Part shown: positions 17,297-25,938 of the stretch, piece by piece
Position numbering within the stretch: position 1 is the stretch's first letter
Layout: each line of letters opens with the position of its first letter
Source of the DNA: Actinobacteria bacterium casp-actino2
GTDB lineage: Bacteria > Actinomycetota > Acidimicrobiia > Acidimicrobiales > Ilumatobacteraceae
Assembly: GCA_001510335.1 (NCBI GenBank)
Contig: LFFB01000065.1
Coordinates: forward strand, 1 to 50,354
Length of the DNA stretch: 50,354 bases
Direction of reading: 5' to 3'
The notes under the pieces: generated by a model
Told to the model about the DNA's origin: nothing
Databases searched by the model: none
Seen by the model: only the letters and a program-made list of their open reading frames with translations
Translations under genes and position numbers: made by a program

Positions 17297-17317
17297 CTCA
17301 AGTTCGCGGATTGATTG

Positions 17318-18628
17318 ATGGCTGAGTATCGCACGATCCTGCACGTTGACATGGATGCTTTTTTCGTCTCTGTTGAAATGAGGCGTCATCCTGAACTCAT
17401 CGGCCAACCAGTTGTCGTTGGTGGGGCAGGTTCCCGTGGAGTCGTGGCAGCTGCCAACTATGAAGCCCGTCGGTACGGAGTGTTTTCCGCGATGTCATCC
17501 TCAAAGGCGCGTCGGCTGTGCCCGCAGGCAGTTTTTTTATCTGGTGACTACGGCGAATACGCGAAAGTCAGTACGCAAGTACACGCGATCTTTATGCAGT
17601 TCACCCCGTTTATTGAACCCATTGCTCTCGATGAAGCTTTCTTGGATGTCACTGGTTCAACTCATCTGTTTGGAGACGGCACCGCGATCGGCTGGAAAAT
17701 CAAGGAGCAAATTCACACCGAACTTGAACTGCCTTGTTCGGTTGGTGTGGCAACTTCAAAGTTCATTGCCAAACTTGCATCAAAAAAGGCGAAGCCCATT
17801 CCGACGAGTGGCGGAATTGATCAGGGCCATGGAGTACTAAGAATCGCGCCTGGCGAAGAGTTGTCCTTTTTGCATCCCCTGCCAGTGCAATCGTTGTGGG
17901 GAGTCGGCCCCGCGACGTTGGTCAAACTGGAGCGACTTGGAGTGAGTCAAGTGGGCGATTTGGTCGCGTTGGGTGAAGAGACGCTCGTTCGGGCCGTGGG
18001 CAAGGCTCACGGATGCCACCTTTTTGCGTTAGCCAATGGTATCGACGAGCGGTCGGTGAAGACCGAACGGGATCTCAAGTCAATTGGTCATGAAGAGACC
18101 TTCTCCCACGACATCACCGATCGCGAATCAATGCGTCGAGAAATAGTCCGATTAGCTGATGCGGTTTCATCACGACTGCGAGCGCACGAGAGTGCGGCGC
18201 GAACATTGCAGCTCAAAATTCGCTATTCAAATTTTGAAACCATCACCCGTTCAATCACCCCGGGTAGCCCGATTGCGAGTGCCCCAGCAATGGTGAAGGC
18301 TTTAGATCCATTGCTCGAGAAAATTGACCCAACGATTGGAGTTCGGCTCATTGGAGTCAGTGTTTCGGGTTTCGTTGAGCCCGTTGAGCAACTATCGCTG
18401 CTCGATTTCGGCGGAGACGGTAGTGACGAACTTGGGAACGCCAACCGAACGACTGCTGACTTGGAACGCGACTGGAGTCCAGCGAGTCAAGCAGTTGATG
18501 AGATTCGTGAAAAATTCGGTCGCGGCGCAATTAGCCCGGCAAGTTCATTGTCGGTGAATGGTCGTCACGAATTAGGTCATTCGCCGTGGGGTCCGGGTGA
18601 AGAAAAATCGGGGCATGCTTTGCCTTAG
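17318..18628 (+). CDS. dinB: DNA polymerase IV (Y-family)
   Basis: A 436-residue translesion polymerase. The catalytic acidic residues are in HVDMDAFFVSVE and ALDEAFLDVTG. YEARRYGVFSAMSS (finger contacts), SVGVATSKFIAKLASKKAKP (palm) and a helix-hairpin-helix thumb (LWGVGPATLVKLERLGV) follow, then the little finger. A clamp-binding-like QLSLLDF lies near residue 357, followed by a roughly 75-residue extension containing VDEIREKFG, common in actinobacterial DinB. The ATG at 17318 is preferred over TTG 17315. It lies 21 bases after ppm1. Confidence 0.92.
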   Translation: MAEYRTILHVDMDAFFVSVEMRRHPELIGQPVVVGGAGSRGVVAAANYEARRYGVFSAMSSSKARRLCPQAVFLSGDYGEYAKVSTQVHAIFMQFTPFIEPIALDEAFLDVTGSTHLFGDGTAIGWKIKEQIHTELELPCSVGVATSKFIAKLASKKAKPIPTSGGIDQGHGVLRIAPGEELSFLHPLPVQSLWGVGPATLVKLERLGVSQVGDLVALGEETLVRAVGKAHGCHLFALANGIDERSVKTERDLKSIGHEETFSHDITDRESMRREIVRLADAVSSRLRAHESAARTLQLKIRYSNFETITRSITPGSPIASAPAMVKALDPLLEKIDPTIGVRLIGVSVSGFVEPVEQLSLLDFGGDGSDELGNANRTTADLERDWSPASQAVDEIREKFGRGAISPASSLSVNGRHELGHSPWGPGEEKSGHALP

Positions 18629-18680
18629 GTCGTGCAGTCTGTGAGACTAGGAGTCGGCAAGGAAAGTAGGAGGTGAAACC

Positions 18681-19016
18681 ATGGCATTGTCCGAAGACGA
18701 ACAGCGCATATTGCGCCAAATCGAACAAGAGTTAGAAAACGACTCCAAGTTTGCCCAGGCGGTGTCGCCCTCAGGTTTGTACACCCATTCTGCGAAAACG
18801 GTGCGTTGGGCCGCGGTGGGTTTAGTGGGTTGTTTGGTTTTGTTAGTCGTGTTATTGCAGGTTCACTATCTAGCCGCTTTTGCTGCGTTTGTCGGAATGC
18901 TGGGATTACTTGCGGTCATTGAGCGCAACGCTCGAGCCATGGGTAAAGCCGGTATTCAAGATGTGGCTGGGGCGATTCGCAAAGCGCGATCAACCGCCGG
19001 TCGTCGCTTTCAGTAA
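18681..19016 (+). CDS. DUF3040 family membrane protein
   Basis: A 111-residue protein that begins with the DUF3040 signature ALSEDEQRILRQIEQEL, followed by two closely spaced membrane helices (about residues 38-56 and 60-78) and a basic C-terminal tail. The family is widespread in actinobacteria, often between dinB and the mraZ cluster; its function is unknown. An unusually strong Shine-Dalgarno (taggaggtg, 18666-18674) precedes the ATG, in contrast to most genes in this window. The gene converges with the tgpA-like gene. Confidence 0.85.
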   Translation: MALSEDEQRILRQIEQELENDSKFAQAVSPSGLYTHSAKTVRWAAVGLVGCLVLLVVLLQVHYLAAFAAFVGMLGLLAVIERNARAMGKAGIQDVAGAIRKARSTAGRRFQ

Positions 19017-19046
19017 TTTTTCTATATTTTTGACTGTGTCTTTGTG

Positions 19047-21362
19047 TTAGGCGGGTTTGCCGCCAGCGAGTTTCCAAGCGAGTCGCGGACTGATCCTGCG
19101 TAGTACCTGAACTTTCAACGGCAACTGTGCATTGTGCGATTTCACGAAAGCGGCCAACGCTTCAGCGGCGATCGGGTCGACCGACTGTGGGGCAAATAAG
19201 AGTTTGCTCATGTCGTCGACGAGTTCTGTCATGACTTGTGGATCGTCCCACTGTTTGGCGATGAACGATTGGCCGATTTCGTAGACGGTGAATTGTTTCG
19301 GTAGTCGCCCATGAACTGTTTCAAATTGTGCAACCGCGATTCTCCAGTTGACCAGAATGAGGTTGCTTTCTCGGCGTTGAACGAGAGAGCGAATCACAAT
19401 CGGGAGAGCGATAGCCCATAGCGCAACCAGGGCGAGGACGCCGACGAGAATCTTCAACCACTGTGCAGTTGTGTCAGTTCCGGCGCTTGTATTCGGAGCA
19501 ATTGATGTGTCTGAGCCACTGGGCGTCGTCGCTGGTGTCAACACGGTTGTTGTCGAGATTGGGTCGGGAGTCGTCGTGGTGGATGCTGCCGGATCGGGGA
19601 GAGAGTTGTCTTGTGCGGGGTCCACATTTGTATAGCCGGCCGATGGAGCGCCTCGGCCGGGCGTCGGTTCAAAAAGAACCCAACCGATTCCATCAAACCA
19701 AACCTCTGGCCACGCGTGAGCGTGCTGGCCTCTTACGTTAAACAGCCTGACATTTGAAGTTCCGATTGGTGTCTCTTCGCCTGGGGTGAAGCCGATGACG
19801 ACTCGTGATGGTAAGCCGATCAAGCGAGCGAAAAGGGCAAATGTTGAAGAAAACTGTTCGCAATATCCGCTTTGGCGAGCCAAGAAATCAAGGGTTGCCG
19901 AGGTTGATGTGCTGGCTGGAACGTCTAGCGAATATGCAAAGTTATTGCGAAAGTAACTTTGTAAGGCTAAGAGTTTTTCGTAGTTTCCACTCAGTCCTTG
20001 AATGATTTCATCAACGACTTTTCGCAATGCGGAAATTTCACCCCTCTCGGGAACTCGTAAATACTCAGTACCAGGCGGTGAACTTGATTGGGAGAAGCGC
20101 AATGCGTCCGAAGACGGTACGACAACAGATGACACAACTTGATAACTGTCGTTTTGCTGTAAACCGTCTTTACTGACGAGCAAGGTCCCACTTTCGGGTT
20201 CGTAGAACAAACTTCGTGTGGCGGACCGCAATTGAATCGGCCGTTCGGCTACTGGGGCAAAACTTCCAGTGAGGTTCTGAATAGTGACGAGTTGTGTCAC
20301 CTCGGTGATTGCGACACCCACCTCAGTAATTGATGCGGTGCTCGCAAGTTGGCCGCCGGCAGTATTTAACAGATCTTGCGACACGGTCCACCTATTCCCA
20401 TCGAAATCGGGAAGAGAAGTGATGCGCCAATAAGAAGGAAACTCGGCAGCGACGCTAAAGAGAACTTCATCAGAGGGATTACTTAATCGGCCTCTGATAT
20501 CGACGAGAGGATCAAGTTGTGGTCCTGACTCTCCTGAGCGAGATGACAGCCAAGCTTCCTCCGACGCTCCCGGAAGGCGAGGACCAATAACGAGAGCAAT
20601 GAGGCTGGCGACGATTGCCAAACTTGCGATGTAAGTCGCCGAGACGATGGTCGTGCGGCCAGGGCGATATCCAAAGAGTTTGCTGCTGCGGGTGAGTTGA
20701 TATCGCAAGCGTAAAACCGCCACTGAAGTAATTGCAGTCGCTATCCAAAGACCAGTGATCAAGGTTCGGTTTCGCTCAATGCCCACACTTGCCAGCACGA
20801 TAAAAACAATGGTGGAAGGAATCAATGACTCCACTCGGCCTGCAAATCGAAAGGCGAAAGAATCAGACAAAAAGGCGATGAGGCCGATGCTGATGAGACC
20901 AACGAAACCAAATCCTGATTGAAGTGGCAGGGGTGGAATGGCTTCGCCAAGGAGTTGCCACGATTGAGAAAGTTCACTCCAATTGAAAGACCAAGTTTCC
21001 TTGAGCGGTAAGCCGTAGGTGAAGGTCGCGCTGGCTTGGAAGTATGACGCAATGAGGTAGGTGGTGAGCAATACCGTGACAAATGAAGGGAGAAATGCAA
21101 CTCTCCAGCGCCGCAAGGCATACGCCGTCAGATGGGCCAAAGTCGCGACGATGACATACGACGGCAAGAAGCCCCAACCTTGAAAAATTCGGCAGAAAGA
21201 TATGGCCGTGACAAGCGTGAGGATCCACAGTGTGACGACGCCGAGTAAATCGCGTATCGTGCGATCGTAAGCAAGGCTTTTAGGGCTCGAGGGCGGATCT
21301 GTGTGTGTCCCTGTACGTGTCTCTGAAGATGTCACGTGCGTCGGTTCAGAAGATGTGTTCAT
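19047..21362 (-). CDS. TgpA-like transglutaminase-domain membrane protein
   Basis: A 771-residue protein. The N-terminal third has several membrane helices. An extracytoplasmic region follows with a transglutaminase core: catalytic Cys in SGYCEQFSSTFALFARLIG, His in GQHAHAWPEVW and an acidic residue in WFDGIGW. A Ser/Thr/Pro-rich linker, one further membrane helix (WLKILVGVLALVALWAI) and a cytoplasmic DUF4129-like tail complete it. This matches the TgpA family, which occurs with DUF58 and MoxR genes as here. The ATG at 21362 gives a 17-base overlap with the DUF58 gene; a longer in-frame extension was rejected. The substrate is unknown. Confidence 0.85.
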   Translation of the reverse strand: MNTSSEPTHVTSSETRTGTHTDPPSSPKSLAYDRTIRDLLGVVTLWILTLVTAISFCRIFQGWGFLPSYVIVATLAHLTAYALRRWRVAFLPSFVTVLLTTYLIASYFQASATFTYGLPLKETWSFNWSELSQSWQLLGEAIPPLPLQSGFGFVGLISIGLIAFLSDSFAFRFAGRVESLIPSTIVFIVLASVGIERNRTLITGLWIATAITSVAVLRLRYQLTRSSKLFGYRPGRTTIVSATYIASLAIVASLIALVIGPRLPGASEEAWLSSRSGESGPQLDPLVDIRGRLSNPSDEVLFSVAAEFPSYWRITSLPDFDGNRWTVSQDLLNTAGGQLASTASITEVGVAITEVTQLVTIQNLTGSFAPVAERPIQLRSATRSLFYEPESGTLLVSKDGLQQNDSYQVVSSVVVPSSDALRFSQSSSPPGTEYLRVPERGEISALRKVVDEIIQGLSGNYEKLLALQSYFRNNFAYSLDVPASTSTSATLDFLARQSGYCEQFSSTFALFARLIGLPSRVVIGFTPGEETPIGTSNVRLFNVRGQHAHAWPEVWFDGIGWVLFEPTPGRGAPSAGYTNVDPAQDNSLPDPAASTTTTPDPISTTTVLTPATTPSGSDTSIAPNTSAGTDTTAQWLKILVGVLALVALWAIALPIVIRSLVQRRESNLILVNWRIAVAQFETVHGRLPKQFTVYEIGQSFIAKQWDDPQVMTELVDDMSKLLFAPQSVDPIAAEALAAFVKSHNAQLPLKVQVLRRISPRLAWKLAGGKPA

Positions 21363-22524
21363 ATGATTGAACAGTCGTTTGGATACAAAGTTGCTTCCAG
21401 TCTTCGGCGAATTGCTCAAGTTGTCGGCAGGAAAGCACAAACCAATGCGGTGGAAGGGCAACCGGCGTAGCGGTTTCATCACAGAGCACGACAACGACGA
21501 TGCGGGCCGAACCCAGTTGTTTCCATGTTGATTCAACCCATGACGGTTGTGCTTTGCCTGTGATGATGATGTCAACTTTGATACGGCCTGGTTCGCGTTG
21601 GATTGAGAGAGAGGATTGGTTGTCGTTTGGAGAAATACTGGCGAGATACTTCAATGCCTCAAGTGACTCTTTACCGGGGGTGCATTGAAAACTTTGCCCG
21701 CCGAACCAAACGCCAAGCGACTGCGAAACGCGATCGCCTGGTCGTTCAATTGAACGAACTAGTGACGCGGCGACCGATACTGCGCGTTCAAATCCCTCTG
21801 TCGAATAAGCCTTCGGGTTGGTGTTCAGAGCGACGTAAGTATCTATGTTGACTTCTCGTGCGTATTCATTGACGACAAGATCTTCTCGTTTTGCGCTCGC
21901 CCTCCAATTGATCCGGCGGGGGTCATCGCCAGAGGTGTATTCGCGAATTGCTTGAAATTCTGAACTTGTGGGTTGATAGCGAATCACCCGTCGGATGGCA
22001 TCAATAAGTTCCCCTTGACACGTGTTGGGGTCGGGAAGATCAATAGCGACCGAGCGCGGGAAAATGGTGATATTGGTTGCGCGACCAAGGCTTTTTGAAC
22101 GGCGTGACAATCCGAGGGGATCGGCTACCTCGAGCAATGATGGACCGAGGGCCAAGAGGCCGCGTTGTTGAGCAACGAGTTGGTAATTTGCCCGCGCCAC
22201 TTGCCCTGCTGGAAGTGGTGCTAAGGCGATGTGAACGTGAATGCCCTCAGCGAGTGATTCATAGACATCGCAAGCAGGAACGCGCGAACTCGTTAGAAGG
22301 CTCAGCCCGACCTGAATCGTTTGACCAACTTCTGGTTCGGTCGGAGTGGTGGAGCGTCCAATTTCAATATGGGGGCGCTGGGTTGTGACAATAAATATGG
22401 CGACGGCTACGCACGTGACGAGGGCGGTGCCCATGATGAATAGTTCAATCAGACCAAAGAGTCGACCGGCTGCAATAGTCAGCAGCCCACCGATCAAAAA
22501 GATTGCTGATTGGCGTGACAGCAT
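21346..22524 (-). CDS. DUF58 domain protein
   Basis: A 392-residue protein. Two membrane helices occupy residues about 7-48, followed by a beta-rich region and the DUF58 block IREYTSGDDPRRINWRASAK near residues 195-215, which precedes a VWA-like fold. DUF58 proteins are encoded with MoxR ATPases and TgpA-like transglutaminases, as here: the MoxR stop is 2 bases upstream and the tgpA start overlaps. A joint role in envelope protein processing or assembly is inferred from this conserved triad. Confidence 0.85.
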   Translation of the reverse strand: MLSRQSAIFLIGGLLTIAAGRLFGLIELFIMGTALVTCVAVAIFIVTTQRPHIEIGRSTTPTEPEVGQTIQVGLSLLTSSRVPACDVYESLAEGIHVHIALAPLPAGQVARANYQLVAQQRGLLALGPSLLEVADPLGLSRRSKSLGRATNITIFPRSVAIDLPDPNTCQGELIDAIRRVIRYQPTSSEFQAIREYTSGDDPRRINWRASAKREDLVVNEYAREVNIDTYVALNTNPKAYSTEGFERAVSVAASLVRSIERPGDRVSQSLGVWFGGQSFQCTPGKESLEALKYLASISPNDNQSSLSIQREPGRIKVDIIITGKAQPSWVESTWKQLGSARIVVVVLCDETATPVALPPHWFVLSCRQLEQFAEDWKQLCIQTTVQSYEHIF

Positions 22525-22526
22525 GA

Positions 22527-23495
22527 TCAGCGGCCAGATGGTACTGGAACTGTTGTCAAAATTTCTTGGATGACATCGCTTGAAGTCATCTGATGACTTC
22601 GGTTGGTATGACGCAATACCAGCCGATGAGCCAATACTGGAACTGCGAGCTCTTTCACATCGTCGGGTGTTGAGTAGTCGCGACCACGAGATGCGGCGAG
22701 CGCGCGAACTGCACGGGCAAGTTGCACCATGGCTCGTGGTGATAGTCCGAGGGAGACTTGGGGGTGCTTGCGACTTGCGTGAGCGATATCAATGACGTAG
22801 TTCTTTAAGGGTTCAACCATGGACACTTGTGACGCAACGGAAATCATTTCTCGAATATCGCGTGCACTCACGACGGGTGAAAGTTGATGAGTTGCCTCGG
22901 CGCCAGTGCTGGGTTCAAGAATGTCCAATTCGGCCTGGCGATTTGGATAACCGATTTCCATACGAATCAAGAAGCGATCTAATTGACTTTCTGGCAACTT
23001 GTATGTTCCGTCATGTTCGATCGGATTCTGTGTGGCGATAACAAGAAATGGATGCGGTAAGGGTCGTGTCACGCCATCAACTGATATCTGTCGTTCCTCC
23101 ATTGCTTCAAGAAGAGCCGATTGGGTCTTCGGTGACGCACGATTGATTTCGTCGGCGAGCACGATGTTGGCGAATGAAGGTCCCTCTTGGAATTCAAAAA
23201 TCTCCCGCTGCTTACTCCAAATTGAGACACCAATAAGGTCAGATGGCAAGAGATCGGGAGTGAACTGAACGCGCTTCCACGTGCAATCAATTGATGCCGA
23301 CAATGCTTTAGCAAGGCTGGTCTTGCCAACACCTGGCACATCCTCGATCAGTAAGTGACCGTCAGCGAGGAGGCACACGACCGCAAGTTCAATCGGGTTC
23401 TTCTTCCCTTTGAGAACGAGTCCAACATTGTTCACGATGGACTCATACATGCGGGCGAATGAGCGAGAAGTAGATGATTCAGAAGTAGAAGACAC
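22527..23495 (-). CDS. MoxR-type AAA ATPase
   Basis: A 322-residue AAA_3 ATPase. Walker A is EDVPGVGKTSLAKAL, Walker B is IVLADEINRASPKTQSALLE, and sensor 1 is VIATQNPIEHDGTYKLPESQ, a near-diagnostic MoxR signature. A C-terminal lid domain follows with SLGLSPRAMVQLARAVRAL. It leads the moxR-DUF58-tgpA operon. The GTG start at 23495 is supported by a TAGCGT hexamer ending six bases upstream. It differs clearly from the CoxD-like ATPase at the left edge of the window. Confidence 0.9.
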   Translation of the reverse strand: MSSTSESSTSRSFARMYESIVNNVGLVLKGKKNPIELAVVCLLADGHLLIEDVPGVGKTSLAKALSASIDCTWKRVQFTPDLLPSDLIGVSIWSKQREIFEFQEGPSFANIVLADEINRASPKTQSALLEAMEERQISVDGVTRPLPHPFLVIATQNPIEHDGTYKLPESQLDRFLIRMEIGYPNRQAELDILEPSTGAEATHQLSPVVSARDIREMISVASQVSMVEPLKNYVIDIAHASRKHPQVSLGLSPRAMVQLARAVRALAASRGRDYSTPDDVKELAVPVLAHRLVLRHTNRSHQMTSSDVIQEILTTVPVPSGR

Positions 23496-23501
23496 GCTGT
23501 C

Positions 23502-23507
23502 ACGCTA
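23502..23507 (-). promoter_or_regulatory. Candidate leaderless -10 element of the moxR operon
   Basis: On the minus strand TAGCGT is followed by six bases (gacagc) and the GTG start at 23495, with no Shine-Dalgarno. The 25-base gap to the divergent ROK gene also contains a direct repeat, CGCTAGA-CGCTAGA on the plus strand, and flanking TCAC/GTGA inverted bases that could be an operator. Confidence 0.42.
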
Positions 23508-23520
23508 GACGCTAGATACC

Positions 23521-24408
23521 GTGAGAGACATGGCAACGACCTCAGGAATTCTCGCGGTAGATATCGGCGGGACCAAATTGGCAGCGGCCGTCGTAAGCGC
23601 TCAGGGTGACATTATTCGGCGCGACCGCGTGGCAACGCCGAATCGTGCTCCGTGGGTGGCGTTGGCGGCGCTCATTAAGCGCATTCAGGCGGCGGCTTCA
23701 GATATCGAATTAGTAGCCTGTGGTGTTGCGTGCGGGGGACCGATGAAGATTGGTGGAACTGAGGTTTCGCCGTTACACATTACGACGTGGGTGGACTTTC
23801 CTCTTTTAAGTTCCATTTCCGAACTCACTGGATTGCAAACATTCATTGACAACGACGCCAAGGCCCTTGCTCTTGCTGAAGGCTGGCTGGGAGCGACGCG
23901 GGACTGCGCGAATTTTCTAGCAGTAGTGATTGGCACCGGCGTCGGCGGAGGTCTTGTTGAAGGAAATCGATTGGTAGTCGGGCGGACCGGAAATGCTGGA
24001 CACTTTGGTCACATAGTCGTCGGATCAGATGATCGTCCGTGCCGTTGCGGGGGACGGGGTTGCCTTGAAGCATATATTTCTGGTCCAGCGATCGAGCGTG
24101 AAACTGGGCGCGACCCGATGTACGCGCCGATGAACTTAAAAGTACGCAACGGAATTTTGTTGGGACGAGCGGTGGCTTCGGTCGCTGCTGTCGCGGATAT
24201 TCAACGGGTTGTCGTTGGCGGAAGCGTTGCCTTGGGATGGGGTGAGTCCTTTTTCCAGGCAGCCAATGATGAACTTCATTCGCGCTCAAAATTGCAGTTC
24301 ACATCGGGAGTCTCAATCGTGCCGCTAGGCCTTGGTGAGTCATCGGCATTAATTGGGGCCGCAGCAGTTGCTTTGACCAGTATCACCGAGAGAACCGCAA
24401 GCGAGTAG
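23521..24408 (+). CDS. ROK-family sugar kinase
   Basis: A 295-residue ROK protein with LAVDIGGTKLAAAVV at the N-terminus, catalytic Asp in IDNDAKALAL, IGTGVGGGLVEGNRL, and the zinc site formed by GHFGHIVV and CRCGGRGCLEAYISG. There is no helix-turn-helix, so it is a kinase rather than a ROK repressor. Glucokinase is the most common activity, but fructokinase, allokinase or N-acetylmannosamine kinase are possible. The start is GTG 23521 or ATG 23530. It diverges from moxR, with the acyl-CoA dehydrogenase downstream. Confidence 0.82.
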   Translation: MRDMATTSGILAVDIGGTKLAAAVVSAQGDIIRRDRVATPNRAPWVALAALIKRIQAAASDIELVACGVACGGPMKIGGTEVSPLHITTWVDFPLLSSISELTGLQTFIDNDAKALALAEGWLGATRDCANFLAVVIGTGVGGGLVEGNRLVVGRTGNAGHFGHIVVGSDDRPCRCGGRGCLEAYISGPAIERETGRDPMYAPMNLKVRNGILLGRAVASVAAVADIQRVVVGGSVALGWGESFFQAANDELHSRSKLQFTSGVSIVPLGLGESSALIGAAAVALTSITERTASE

Positions 24409-24411
24409 GTT
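24406..24411 (+). promoter_or_regulatory. Candidate leaderless -10 element of the acyl-CoA dehydrogenase gene
   Basis: TAGGTT overlaps the TAG stop of the ROK kinase and ends seven bases before the ATG at 24419. The intervening bases (cacaccc) have no Shine-Dalgarno character. Confidence 0.4.
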
Positions 24412-24418
24412 CACACCC

Positions 24419-25633
24419 ATGCGTCCGATGTACGACCCAGAAGTCGAAGTCTTTCGAAGCCAAGTGCAGTCGTTCCTGGTAAAAAACCTTCCCGTCGATT
24501 GGCGGGGAATTGGTGTGTTGCCAGCCGTAGAAGCCCATGCATGGGTCATGGAGTGGCGCAAGATTTTGCATCGTGAGCGTTACCTAGCGCCGGGTTGGCC
24601 AGCCGAGTACGGCGGTGGAGGAATGTCCGCTCTCGAGCAAGTGATATTGGCTGAAGAATTCGCCAAAGCGGGCGTACCGACAGGTGGACCGAATGACGGT
24701 TTCGGGATCACAATGCTCGGAAACACATTGTTGACATGGGGAACCGAAGAGCAAAAGAAGTACCACCTCCCTCGAATCCTTTCTAACGAAGATGTGTGGT
24801 GTCAGGGATACAGCGAGCCGAACGCTGGTAGCGACTTGGGAAGTCTGGGTTTGAAGGCAACTCCTGATGGTGATCAGTGGATTTTGAATGGACAAAAGAT
24901 TTGGACCTCCGCTGGGCACCTTGCCGATCACATTTTTACTTTGGCGCGAACAGACCCTGATAGTCCGAAACATAAAGGTATTTCGTTCCTACTTGTTGAT
25001 ATGCGCCAACCAGGAATTGAAGTCCGCCCCATCAAAATGATTAACGGCGAGAGCGAGTTCAACGAAGTTTTCTATACCGATGCCGAATGTCCGAAAGACA
25101 ATGTCATTGGTGGTCTGAATAATGGATGGGCAGTAGCGATGACCCTGCTTGGTTACGAGCGGGGAGAAGGTGCGGCAACTGTTCCTGTTCGGTTCCAAGC
25201 TGAACTTGATCGCTTACTTCTCTTGGCTAAAGAATACGGTGTTGACAAAGATCCAAATATTCGGCAAAAACTCGCGTGGGCCTATTCGAAAGTTCAAATC
25301 ATGCGATATCTCGGTTTGCGCACTTTGACAAAGTTCTTGGCTGGCGGTCACCCCGGTCCAGACGGCGGAATTTTCAAACGCTATTGGAGTGAATATCACC
25401 AAGCCGTGACGGAAATTTCTTTGGATATTTTGGGGGCTGCGGCGATGTGTCAAGAAGGTCGGCCACCGTTGAACTCATTCCAGCCCGATGATCGAAGTGC
25501 TCCGAATACAAGTGGAAGTTGGACCGGGGCATTCCTTAATGCTCGCGCCGGAACTATTTATGCAGGTTCGTCGCAGATTCAATCAAATATCATTGGCGAG
25601 ATGGTGCTCGGACTTCCGAAGGAGCCGCGCTAA
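24419..25633 (+). CDS. Acyl-CoA dehydrogenase
   Basis: A 404-residue FAD-dependent dehydrogenase that introduces the alpha-beta double bond into an acyl-CoA. The FAD/substrate region reads WCQGYSEPNAGSDLGSLG and WILNGQKIWTSAGHLADHIF. The C-terminal helical domain ends GSSQIQSNIIGEMVLGLP. At the position of the medium-chain enzyme's catalytic Glu (the YEGT motif) this protein has YAGS, so the base must come from elsewhere, as in some subfamilies, or activity is altered. It resembles actinobacterial FadE paralogues used for branched or sterol-like substrates, but the substrate is not assignable. The 88-residue unknown follows after 3 bases. Confidence 0.87.
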   Translation: MRPMYDPEVEVFRSQVQSFLVKNLPVDWRGIGVLPAVEAHAWVMEWRKILHRERYLAPGWPAEYGGGGMSALEQVILAEEFAKAGVPTGGPNDGFGITMLGNTLLTWGTEEQKKYHLPRILSNEDVWCQGYSEPNAGSDLGSLGLKATPDGDQWILNGQKIWTSAGHLADHIFTLARTDPDSPKHKGISFLLVDMRQPGIEVRPIKMINGESEFNEVFYTDAECPKDNVIGGLNNGWAVAMTLLGYERGEGAATVPVRFQAELDRLLLLAKEYGVDKDPNIRQKLAWAYSKVQIMRYLGLRTLTKFLAGGHPGPDGGIFKRYWSEYHQAVTEISLDILGAAAMCQEGRPPLNSFQPDDRSAPNTSGSWTGAFLNARAGTIYAGSSQIQSNIIGEMVLGLPKEPR

Positions 25634-25636
25634 AAT

Positions 25637-25903
25637 ATGAGTCGTATTCGCCGCGTACTCTCAATGTTGTTCATCGTGTTCGGTGTGACTGTTCGTCCAC
25701 GCTTTTGGCGGGTAGGTCTACGGGTGGTGCGACGAATGGTGCCGACGCGTTGGTGGACACAGCGACCGTATTTGCCATTGCCTCGTCGAGACTATGTGCA
25801 GTTTCGTCTTGAGACTCAGTACGGTGGCGGGTCCCCTCAGGCCTCCTTGCCAGACGTGTTGAAATATTTGCGATGGGTTCAACAATGGGACTCTGCGTCA
25901 TGA
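25637..25903 (+). CDS. Small Arg/Trp-rich conserved hypothetical protein
   Basis: An 88-residue basic protein. The first 20 residues are hydrophobic with flanking Arg, and a MVPTRWWTQRPYLPLPRRDY segment follows. I recognise this PLP...FR pattern as recurring in small actinobacterial proteins of unknown function. There is no membrane helix of convincing length, no cysteine and no signal peptide. The ATG is 3 bases after the acyl-CoA dehydrogenase stop and a run of A/T precedes it, so translation is probably coupled. The function is unknown. Confidence 0.6.
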   Translation: MSRIRRVLSMLFIVFGVTVRPRFWRVGLRVVRRMVPTRWWTQRPYLPLPRRDYVQFRLETQYGGGSPQASLPDVLKYLRWVQQWDSAS

Positions 25904-25938
25904 CGAACAAGATTTCACTTCGGATTAGGTGACCGAAT

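Noticed and set aside
17113-18557. Alternative frames across ppm1 and dinB
   Set aside because: Each is contained within a gene with complete catalytic motifs and has no independent support.
19017-19064. Terminator between DUF3040 and tgpA-like genes (GGCGG-GTTTG-CCGCC)
   Set aside because: The hairpin lies within the tgpA coding end and is not followed by a T-run in the right orientation for either gene; the T-rich stretch comes before it.
21363-21575. N-terminal extension of the TgpA-like protein
   Set aside because: It runs inside the DUF58 gene in another frame and lacks membrane or family sequence; ATG 21362 fits operon spacing.
23496-23520. Operator formed by TCAC...GTGA and CGCTAGA direct repeats between moxR and the ROK gene
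   Set aside because: The elements are short and partly explained by the moxR -10 and start codons, so I list them only as a note on the promoter.
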